Below the pieces are notes generated by a model, which did no database searches, had not been told where the DNA came from, and worked only from the letters and a program-made list of their open reading frames with translations. Both the position numbers and the translations under genes were made by a program. DNA of 64,000 bases from Sialis fuliginosa (taxonomy: Eukaryota > Arthropoda > Insecta > Megaloptera > Sialidae): positions 496,001 through 560,000 of the forward strand of contig OY540816.1 of the NCBI GenBank assembly GCA_961205875.1, written 5' to 3'. This document shows, one piece after another, positions 57,601 through 64,000 of this stretch. Positions within the stretch are counted from its first letter, which is position 1. Each line of letters starts with the position of its first letter.

Positions 57601-59570
57601 AAAATCTTTATAGATCTTTGAACAAAAAATAAAACTTACCTTAAAAAAATCGGCATCATAAAATAATAATATAATATTTATTTATTCGATTAAGCAATAA
57701 CACGATATATTTTCCCGTTTTCCTTTCCCTTTCCTACCTGTATTTTTCAAAATATCACGCAAATTTAATTTACAGGGTGTCCAAAAATTCGCCTACTCCA
57801 CTTCGGGAGTTAATTCGGGACCTAAAAACAAGCAAAAAATTTCATATAAACATAGGTCCGAAAATGAGCCGTTTGTGAGTTATAGCCACTTTTATGTTCA
57901 AAAATCGTAATTTAGAATCCGCTTGGCATCCCTTATTTCTTAATTATTTCTTAATTTAAACATTTTTATTTGTTACTTTTATTTTGAATTTTTATTTAAA
58001 ATTTTTTTAAATTAAAATTTTTTCAAATTTTCAATATTTGTAAATACGATTACATTATTTAAAAAAAAAATCAGTTGTTTTTACGACTACTTAAAGTAAA
58101 AAAACTAAAAAAAATTTTTTTTTAAATTAAAAAAATTAAAATTTAAAAAAATTCAAAAATTATATAAAAATAACAATTAAAAAATGTTTTTATTTAAGTA
58201 ATAATTAAGAAAGAGGGATGCCAAGCGGATTCTAAATTACGATTTTTGAACATAAAAGTGGATATAACTCACAAACAGCTCATTTCCGGACCTATGTTTA
58301 TATGAACTTTTTTGCTTGTTTTTGGATCCCAAATCACCTCCCGAAGTGGAGGAGGCGAATTTTTGGACATCCTGTATATGATAAGGTGAACTGGTGTTCA
58401 ATAATTTCACAGCGGCTTTTCGTATCAATTTTTTCGACGTTAATATTAAAAGTAAGCAAATTAAAACACATATTAGAATAAGTCAGTAATATTGGGAAAA
58501 ATTAAGCTATTATATTTTACGGACAGTTTTTCAATCTCGGTGGAATGCGTAACCAGCGTCTACTGCATTTTGAGTTTATTTGAACTCAGTATAAGATTAT
58601 TTTAGTTTGCCTGCGATAATTAGAGATTGGAAAAATAGTTTTTATTTTAAATGAAAAAGTTACTATATAGTTGATTTTTTTTCTGTAAAATAGTTGGCAA
58701 ATAGTTTTTTTTAATCAAAATAGTTGTGTATAGTTACAATTTTTTTACAATAATAATTTTTTTTCGATTTAATCAATAAATTAGTGAAATCAACGTATTA
58801 GTAAAAAGTGTCAAATCCGAAATTTTCGAGGAAAACATGTTATGGTCGATTCTAGATAGATTTTAGAAGCTAAAAAAAATTAAACAAATAAATATGTAAA
58901 AACACTAGATAAATATCTGTATAATAGACAAAATGTATTTATAAAAATATATAAAACTAAAAAAATCTACAAAGAATTGTATTATTAGGAAATCACAACA
59001 AATATACATATATTATGTTTATTTAGATAAATAAACATGTATATATATATTTTTTTTTTTTTTTTAAATCAATATTAATAATTAGAATTATTTCAAACTT
59101 TATCTTTATGACTTTTTTTCAATACAAAATTTTTAACGTTGGATAAAAAAAGGCAAATAATTTAAAAATAGTTGATTTCAAATTGGGTTCAATCAAACCA
59201 GTTTTCTGAAATCGATGGAGATATGTAATAAAAATTACAATAAATGCATTTTTCGCAATAGTTGAAAAACTATTTTTCCAATCTCTAACTGATAATATTG
59301 CCTGAAAGTTAACTAATTATTATAGTGTTTGTCAACATTATGTGATATAAATTGGACATTACCTTTTTCTAGTGGTGCTCGTTTATACTTTTCTAACCGT
59401 TTGACAGCAATGGCTTCCAGTCTGACTCTGGCCGCCGGGTATTCCTTTAGTACGTCCCACATATCTTTTTTACTAAGCACAAACAGGTCGCTGTATCCAA
59501 CTGAACGTACACTTGCTGTTCTACGGTTACCTGGAACCCGATTGTTGCTAGTGAGGACGACGCCATTATG
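45413..59570 (-). CDS. Cyclic-nucleotide-gated channel subunit, last three exons
   Basis: Gene-level entry: coding pieces 59570-59363, 49838-49532 and 45665-45413 join in frame (phases 1 and 2) and end at a TAA. They give the end of the cyclic-nucleotide-binding domain, a Ser/His/Pro-rich linker and a C-terminal coiled coil. The family forms tetrameric cation channels in the plasma membrane opened by cGMP or cAMP. The match is strongest to the insect CNG-like (CngL/CngA) subunits, recalled from family knowledge rather than a search. The pore, transmembrane segments and start lie outside the window. The last introns are 9.5 and 3.9 kb and filled with foldback elements. These exons are far more GC-rich than their surroundings. 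Confidence 0.85.
45722..46563. mobile_element. Foldback element in the last CNG intron
   Basis: TAGTCCAGACTGGCTAGG and CCTCCACAGCCTGGACTA ends; GTGGTGTAGAATAATACCCT mirrors AGGGTATTATTCTACACCAC near 46472. Half copy at 2655-3052. Confidence 0.8.
46657..47514 (+). mobile_element. Decayed pogo/Tigger-like transposon
   Basis: Ends AGCGGGCAATGGTGGTCACC and AGGTGACTACCATTGCCCCC are inverted repeats. The interior keeps the 3' end of a transposase frame (next entry). The 5' two-thirds of the coding region is gone or unrecognisable. Confidence 0.65.
47338..47465 (+). pseudogene. C-terminal PHD-like finger of a transposase
   Basis: Reads [20 protein letters not shown], then [22 protein letters not shown] and stop: a Cys4-His-Cys3 pattern (C-x2-C, C-x2-C, H-x2-C, C-x2-C) as found at the C-terminus of pogo/Tigger and jerky-like transposases in insects. 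The acidic [14 protein letters not shown] just upstream is in another frame, and a Lys-rich region lies before it, so at least one frameshift is present. Confidence 0.7.
47631..47746. repeat. Perfect-looking hairpin, about 50-base arms
   Basis: TTTAAGAATGCAGTGGTTGCC near 47645 mirrors GGCAACCACTGCATTCTTAAA near 47712 (given here as AAGAATGCAGTGG / CCACTGCATTCTT). It is probably a separate miniature element. An antisense open frame spans it and is not a gene. Confidence 0.72.
47833..49325. mobile_element. Foldback element with ATTAGGGTGGTC ends, interrupted
   Basis: ATTAGGGTGGTCGTTATATG and CATATAAGGACCACCCTAAT ends. AAATTAAATTTGTGATTCAACG near 48113 (AAATTTGTGATTCAACGTTG) mirrors CAACGTTGAATCACAAATTT near 48487. 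The right arm is split at about 48627-49163 by a GC-richer insertion. Half copy at 21426. The host is a CAGAGTGAGGC-type element whose halves are at 47800-47832 and 49326-49500. Confidence 0.75.
48627..49163. mobile_element. GC-richer insertion inside the 47833 element
   Basis: The host arm reads ACACGTGTA at 48620 and resumes GTATTTTAAATGGG at 49167. The inserted 0.53 kb begins GTCGGCGCGCGG and ends CGCTCCGAC. It contains a repeated GAAACGTGTTACG block (48838, 48859) and part of a 122-codon open frame with no recognisable domain that starts in the host. Family unknown. Confidence 0.55.
49532..49838 (-). CDS. CNG channel penultimate exon: low-complexity linker
   Basis: Acceptor TGTCTCGCAG, donor AG/GTACGT, 307 bases, phase 1 in and 2 out. 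It encodes [20 protein letters not shown], then a segment rich in Ser, Pro and His including HHQQQHHH, and a polar end ([11 protein letters not shown]). RSQST looks like a phosphorylation-type motif, which is an inference. Overlapping open frames on both strands arise from the high GC content. A half copy of the 23715 family abuts the donor side (to about 49515). Confidence 0.85.
49839..50143. other. Intron start upstream of the CNG penultimate exon
   Basis: AT-rich, nothing recognised apart from the splice acceptor region. Confidence 0.4.
50144..51526. mobile_element. Foldback element with an internal tandem array
   Basis: CCCGCACAAAAGCAATGG and CCATTGTTTTTGTGCAGGG ends; GGTCCGCAAACTCGATCTTC near 50247 mirrors GAAGATCGAGTTTGCGGACC near 51400. 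The inner part holds the 114-base tandem repeat. Confidence 0.78.
50850..51350. repeat. 114-base tandem repeat, four to five units
   Basis: GACCTTGACTTTCACTCGAT recurs at 50941, 51055 and 51169 (spacing exactly 114), with a diverged unit near 50842 and one near 51284. Each unit contains ACAGAAAAGCAGACCTCGG and TTTTGTAATGGCCTTTTG. Confidence 0.82.
51527..52219. other. No gene recognised
   Basis: AT-rich intronic sequence without repeats that I can identify. Confidence 0.4.
52240..52946. repeat. Dispersed repeat, whole copy inserted in a foldback arm
   Basis: Comparing the two arms of the host element fixes the repeat's limits: it starts near ACATTTGCCAAGTAAATGC and ends at GAGGAAGCAAAA. It matches 4996-5723 without the 20-base tandem repeat. 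Confidence 0.75.
53303..53707. mobile_element. CAGTGGCGTCGCTAAG-ended element
   Basis: CAGTGGCGTCGCTAAGAGG start and TCGATGCCACTG end. The subterminal GGGTGACACCCG word occurs near both ends. It belongs to the same loose group as 22858-23220. Confidence 0.65.
54089..54925. mobile_element. TA-flanked palindromic element, mariner-like ends
   Basis: TA/CAGTGCGTTCACGATGAAAG and CTTTCATCGTGAACGCACT/ATA (final G lost). The arms are almost complete to the centre near 54505, where a T/C-rich loop lies. Open frames on both strands mirror each other and are artefacts. Confidence 0.82.
54926..55533. other. No gene recognised
   Basis: AT-rich intronic sequence. Confidence 0.4.
55534..57239. mobile_element. 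TA-flanked element with CAGTAGGACTCC ends, hosting another
   Basis: TA/CAGTAGGACTCCTATAAGT at the left and CTTATAGGGGTCCAACTG/TA at the right, the same ends as 22140-22804. The element at 56392-57158 is inserted in its right third. An imperfect inner repeat (CATAGACATAGAGAATGGAC at 55571; its complement at 56277) is also present. Confidence 0.75.
56392..57158. mobile_element. CAGGGCTGTAACTAC-ended element
   Basis: CAGGGCTGTAACTACC and TAGTTACGGCCCTG ends, flanked by CAACGCA on both sides (56385-56391, 57159-57165). The subterminal parts are GC-rich (GGGGCTGCGCCCCGGGGCC); the interior is AT-rich. hAT-like form. Confidence 0.78.
57240..57772. other. No gene recognised
   Basis: AT-rich intronic sequence. 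Confidence 0.4.
57773..58374. mobile_element. Palindromic element, CAGGGTGTCC ends
   Basis: CAGGGTGTCCAAAAATTCGC at the left and GCGAATTTTTGGACATCCTG at the right; GGGATGCCAAGCGGATTCTA mirrors near 57915. Flanked by TA. Its centre is A/T homopolymer-rich. Confidence 0.82.
58621..59287. mobile_element. TAGAGATTGGAAAA-ended element, 75 bases from a CNG exon
   Basis: TAGAGATTGGAAAAATAGTT at the left and AACTATTTTTCCAATCTCTA at the right. A second copy begins at 63558. hAT-like form, but the flanking words are not a clean duplication. Confidence 0.75.
59363..59570 (-). CDS. CNG channel exon: end of the cyclic-nucleotide-binding domain
   Basis: Encodes [40 protein letters not shown] and the following basic helix to [13 protein letters not shown] is the end of the phosphate-binding cassette: the Arg-Thr pair contacts the cyclic phosphate in this family, and the C-helix follows. 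The donor is AAAAAG/GTAATG, phase 1. The 5' limit is the least certain: AG at 59572-59571 is the nearest in-frame acceptor, but it lacks a strong pyrimidine tract. The Met at 59579 is not a likely start. Confidence 0.83.
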
Positions 59571-60154
59571 CTTTTCCATAAATGGTTACAAAATTAAACT
59601 AACAAATCATAAGTGTATACGTAAGAGTTCAATAATATTTACATGTATTGTAGTTTTATACGTTGTTTTGTGTATTTATGTACAGTCACCTGCATTAATG
59701 GTCTTACAGTTTGTATTCATTTTCGTTTATCACAAACTTAGTAGGCTCCTCCCATTTGATTATTATAATATTTAAATCATTTCTCCATGTATCAAACAAA
59801 GACAGATATTTAGAAATTCATTTGCTAGATAAAGAACTCCTCTTCGTTTACAGTACTCATATATATTTGTGTAATTAAATTATTATGTAATCTATTGAAA
59901 ATTGTATACGTAAATTTTCTGCTAATAAATATTTGATATTCCGAATTTTAGTATTTAAATATATTAAACTTGATAGAAAAAGATAACCGATGATGTTTGT
60001 CTTTAAATTTGGAATCTGTTGTAAGCGATTCTAGCCTTTAGGGTGTCAGATGAGTTCTGCAGGCGACTGTACTTATAAATTGTGTTTAAATGTATTACAT
60101 TTGAGAGAAACAAAACAGTAAAGATAACAAATGCCAAAATCATTTTTGATGTAT
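59571..60154. other. Intron upstream of the CNG exon
   Basis: No exon or element recognised. Confidence 0.4.
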
Positions 60155-60764
60155 CTACTTAAACAGAGGATTTCGGAGGCTTTTGGCGTGCTGAAACCTG
60201 ACCTGATGGAGCAATTCGAGTGACGGAATTGCTCCATCAGGTCAGGTTTTTTATGTAACCTAACCTAAAAGTGTCCAAAATAACGATTTTGGTAATATTT
60301 AAGAATTCATTACAAAGTAGGTTAATTTTTTCTAAAGTTTTCGTTCGTGGTAAGAAGTAGTACTATCTTTCATCTTTAAAATACATTTTTACTTTCTACT
60401 GTACGGTTTTTTTTCACCGAAATAAACTAGTTTGAAGTTATTGTTATATTTAATGTATTGTGTCACTGTGTCTATTAAGAAAAAAAATCATATAATCAAA
60501 CTAGTAAATTTCGGTGAAAAAAAATCGTACAATAAAAAATAAAAATTTGTTTTAAAGGGAAAAGATACTATACTATTTTTTACCGCGAACGAAAACTTTA
60601 GAAAAAATTTACCTACTTGGTAATAAATTCTTAAATATTACCAAAATCGTCATTTTGGACACTTTTAGGTTAGGTTATATCAAAAATCTAACCTGATGGA
60701 GCAATTCGGGTGACGGATTCGGTTTCAGCACGCCAAAAAACTCCGAAATCATTTATTGAAGTAG
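60155..60764. mobile_element. Foldback element with an internal strong hairpin
   Basis: Outer arms CTTTTGGCGTGCTGAAACC (60179) and GGTTTCAGCACGCCAAAAAA (60721). Within the left arm, AAACCTGACCTGATGGAGCA pairs with TGCTCCATCAGGTCAGGTTT (60200-60251), an extra stem not found in the right arm. Confidence 0.75.
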
Positions 60765-60824
60765 AGACATTAGTTCAAAAGTATTTTTTTGTTGGCCTGT
60801 GCAATTTTATGAAAATTAAAGAGT

Positions 60825-61513
60825 GACCGCAAAGTTAGCCTGGGGAAAAAACATAAAAGTATGTTACAGGTACTAACTTACTCGTCATTGAAAACCAAAG
60901 TGAGCATCGCTTTTCATTTTTTGAAAATTTCAAGAAATTACCCCTATTTAGGGGTTGAAAAAAAAACCAAAATATTAAAAAATCGAAAATACCACTAATT
61001 ATAAAATCATTTATCATATTTATTTATAATTTTTAAGATTTTTCATTATCTCCTTCTGATTAAGGGTGGTTTTACTCTTCGCAGGGGTTGTTTTCTCATC
61101 GGTACTTACATAATATAGTACATTTTTCATGATTTCAAGCACTTAAAATATTTTTTCGGAATTTTAGAAAAATAGTTTCATTTTTTTTAAATATTTTGGG
61201 GATGATTTCACCCCATGGGAGAGCTTTGGGGTAGTTTTTTAACCCACATAAACCTTCATCGATCAAGAAAATACGTGATTACACTTTTGTAAGGTTTATT
61301 TTATAGAAAAAATACAATGATAAATGATTTTATAATTAGTTGCATTTTTGATTTTTTAATTTTTTGGAATTTTTTCAATCCCTGAATAGAGGTAATATTT
61401 TGTAATTTTCAAAAAACGAAAAGCGATGCTCACTTTGGTTATCAATGACGAGTAACTTGGTAGCTGTAACATATTTTTATATGTATTTCTTCCCCAGGTC
61501 GCTAGCGAGGTCC
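60825..61513. mobile_element. Foldback element
   Basis: CCAAAGTGAGCATCGCTTTTC at 60896 and AAAAGCGATGCTCACTTTGG at 61419; GACCGCAAAGTTAGCCTGGGG and CCCCAGGTCGCTAGC near the ends (first word begins 60824). Arms are diverged. Confidence 0.7.
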
Positions 61514-62041
61514 AAAAAATAGGCTAAAAAACAGCTTTATTTGCGGTAACCCTTTATATATTAAATTTATTACTTTACAGCATAAAGCCAAACATAAAGT
61601 GTATGTTTGTACTTTATAAATGAATGCATCACAGAGTTGAAGTTGTTGGAGGTGCTTTTCACCTAAAATAAGATTTTAGGCTTAATAATAAGCAAAATAT
61701 TAATTATTTTGATTATTATTATCGAATCAGTTTCATAGATAATATAATTAAATATCTAGTTGCTTTAGAAAATTTAAAATAATTTTACTCGTGAAATATA
61801 CAGTGTGTCCTATTTAAAAATTATGGCCAAATATCTTCAGTTTCAAATAAAAGTTGAATATAATATGATTTTAAAACAATATTCATAGCTGTTCACAAAT
61901 ACATAGTTTTTTTTTAAACGGGAATATATATTTTGTCCTTACAGGATAATAAACAAATTCAACTACATCCCGATTTATGTTTTTTGATTAGTTTCGAGTG
62001 ACCTAATTCCTATATGATAAAATTTTAATCACTTTAATATA
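61514..62041. other. No gene recognised
   Basis: AT-rich; nothing assignable apart from a lone CAGTGTGTCC-type end near 61801. Confidence 0.4.
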
Positions 62042-63224
62042 CAGGGTGATTCAGTGCTGTCGTGCCAAACTTGAACAGTAAATTAAGAGACATATTTTAA
62101 GCAAAAAACATTATATGAACATGTGTCCGGAAATTTTTCGTAAGGGGGCTACAGCCGTCCAAAGATTTTATTCAAAATTAGTTTTTATTTAATATCTGGA
62201 GACCCCATTGTGCTAAAGTTATGAAATTTGATACAGGGTTTAGTATTAATAAGTGTTATTGATTTCCAGTATTGAACAATTATAATATAGATCAGGGTTG
62301 TATGGGACCAGTGGGCCCAGCGATTTTTATCTAGTATTTTTTTGTTCTTTAATTTTTTCCTGAATTAGACATTTGAATAAGATTGTATGGCACAAAATAC
62401 ACAAAAATATACTTTGCTCATTTATCATAGGATAAACCGTTTACGAGAAATATGGATGCAAAAGAAAGGATGCAGAATTTTACTTAATACGGATGCTTCA
62501 AATTACAAAAAATATTTTTATATTCTTGTTCTATGATAAAAAATAAGACAAAAAGATAATAACAATATACCTCCAAAAATTCATCCTTACCAACAAATAG
62601 TCATTTTAAGTATCGCTTTCTAGTTATGTTAGTAAATTACCTGCAACATTATTAGAACTGGCTATAGGTCTAAAAGGACACGTATTAGGTGATATATCTA
62701 CAATCTACATGAACTTCTTTCTTACCTTTAATCAAAGAACAGAAATATAAATTTATTTTGTTTAATTTGAAGCATTCGTATTAAGTAAAATTCTGCATGC
62801 TTTCTTTTGCATCGTTATTGCTCGTAAACGGTTTATCCTATGATAAATGAGTAAAGTATATTTTTGTGTATTTTGTTTCATACAGTCTCATTCAAATTTT
62901 TAACTCAGGAAAAAATTGAAGATCAAAAATTACTGGATAAAAATCGACGGGCCTCCTGGGCCCATACAACCCTGGTCAAAATTACTATTGGTTGTTACTG
63001 GATATATATAACACTTATTAATACTAAACCCTGTATCAAATTTCATAACTTTGGCACAATAGGTTCTCAAGATATTAAATAAAAACTAATTTTGAGTAAA
63101 ATCTTTAGAGGGCTGTAGCCCCCTCATGACAAATTTCCGGACACATGTTTATATAATGTTTTTTGCTTAAAATATTTTTCTCGATGTACCGTTCAAGTTT
63201 GGCACGACAGTGCTGAATCACCTG
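62042..63224. mobile_element. Palindromic element, CAGGGTGATTCAG ends
   Basis: CAGGGTGATTCAGTGCTGTCG and CGACAGTGCTGAATCACCTG ends (first word begins 62042). GATAAACCGTTTACGAG near 62432 mirrors CTCGTAAACGGTTTATC near 62820. One arm is related to 5980-6345. Confidence 0.82.
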
Positions 63225-63557
63225 TATTGATAATATTGAAAATAACATTTTCTCTTATTATTGGAGCTAGAAGATGTGTTAAATGGGCAAAGTATCAGTA
63301 TTTTTTCCGGGATGAATTATGACGGTCTCAAAAACAAGTAGAAAGCAAAAAAATAAAGAAACTGTGCAGTTGTAAAATTTTCTTAAAATAACCCCTGGTA
63401 AAATGGTTACCACTTCAATCTATGACCATGTAAAATTTTCTAATTACAGTTTCTGAGAACTAATACGTTTAATAACTTACCAAACTTTCATCAAAATTAA
63501 AAACGGTACTATTTCTACTTTTTATTTTGATTATAAATCGAATGACTCCGTTATAAT
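63225..63557. other. No gene recognised
   Basis: AT-rich; no exon. Confidence 0.4.
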
Positions 63558-63760
63558 TAGAGATTGGAAAAATATTTGTTATTTTAAATGAAATAGTTAC
63601 TATATAGTTGATTTTTTTCGAAAAATAGTTGGTAAATAGTTATTTTTAATCAAAATAGTTGTGTAATAGTTACAAATTTTTTTAATATAATATTTTTTTT
63701 CGATTTAATCGATAAATTAGTGAAGTCAACATAGTAGTAAAAAGTGTCAAATCCGAAATT
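63558..63760. mobile_element. Left part of a TAGAGATTGG element
   Basis: Matches 58621-58820 closely, then is cut off where the Penelope-like terminal sequence begins. Confidence 0.75.
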
Positions 63761-63766
63761 ATTTAA

Positions 63767-63950
63767 ACTAAAAATATGCACCTTAACCACAATAAAACAA
63801 TATCACTCGACACGTGCTTCGACTTCACAACACCTGATGTGGACTTCTTATGATGTTGAAACACGTGTCGAGTGACATTGTTTTATTGTGGTTAAGGTGT
63901 ATATTTTTAGTTTACGTGACTAAAAAGTCACAGTTTCTCCGTTTTTCCAG
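63767..63950. mobile_element. Penelope-like terminal repeat fragment, palindromic
   Basis: CCTTAACCACAATAAAACAA at 63781 mirrors TTGTTTTATTGTGGTTAAGG at 63878. The right half carries the hammerhead-like motif and then CAGTTTCTCCGTTTTTCCAG (63931-63950), the reverse complement of 40232-40251 in the other Penelope-like fragment. Confidence 0.65.
63831..63875 (+). ncRNA. Degenerate hammerhead ribozyme-like motif
   Basis: CTGATGT (63834-63840, last base off consensus), GAAA (63858-63861), ACACGTGT and GTC (to 63869), then GAGTG, the same layout as 40741-40785. Stem II is degraded, so it is probably inactive. The minus strand carries only the 3' half of the motif (GAAGCACGTGTCGAG). Confidence 0.5.
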
Positions 63951-64000
63951 TAGTAAATACATGTAATGTTTATTTTCTAGAAACTCGTATAATATTTTTG

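Noticed and set aside
59577-59579. ATG as the start of a short CNG-like gene
   Set aside because: The cyclic-nucleotide-binding domain would lack most of its fold; this is an internal exon with intron sequence just upstream.
59329-59775. 148-codon plus-strand open frame
   Set aside because: It is antisense to the cyclic-nucleotide-binding exon and runs into intron; no domain.

Overview
This is a 64-kb piece of an animal nuclear genome, almost certainly an insect. Three spliced genes with good GT/AG junctions are visible. One encodes a ZAD (zf-AD) domain, a family known essentially from arthropods, and another is an insect-type cyclic-nucleotide-gated channel. The DNA is very AT-rich outside the exons. 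I cannot fix the insect order from the sequence alone.

Left part (1-16.2 kb, minus strand): a gene for a nuclear DNA-binding protein that joins an N-terminal THAP finger, a ZAD domain split over two exons, and a growing array of C2H2 fingers. All junctions from the THAP exon (15739-16222) to the exon at 4619-4784 keep the reading frame. A further finger exon at 71-245 is a near copy of the one at 8354-8528, but its phase does not fit directly behind 4619-4784. The finger array has expanded by duplicating a pair of exons. About 550 bp away and divergently transcribed lies a three-exon plus-strand gene (16775-20659, 557 residues). It has one atypical C2H2 finger and an AT-hook-like motif, resembling the ZNF839-like family of nuclear proteins.

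Right part (45.4-59.6 kb, minus strand): the last three exons of a cyclic-nucleotide-gated channel subunit. They encode the end of the cyclic-nucleotide-binding domain, a His/Ser/Pro-rich linker and a C-terminal coiled coil. The upstream exons lie beyond the right edge or were not recognised. The 24 kb between 21.3 and 45.4 kb holds no gene that I can recognise.

Everything else is dominated by mobile DNA. By hand I count about 40 inverted-repeat (foldback) elements totalling roughly 35 kb. They include hAT-like elements with intact 8-bp target duplications, a TTAA-flanked piggyBac-like miniature element, TA-flanked elements, and a large group whose ends begin CAGGGTG and whose whole length is a near-perfect palindrome. 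Several are nested inside each other. There is also a decayed pogo/Tigger-like transposon, and a Penelope-like element remnant with a GIY-YIG endonuclease domain followed by a hammerhead-ribozyme-like motif. A second ribozyme-like motif lies at the right edge. No tRNA, rRNA, CRISPR or bacterial-type feature was seen.
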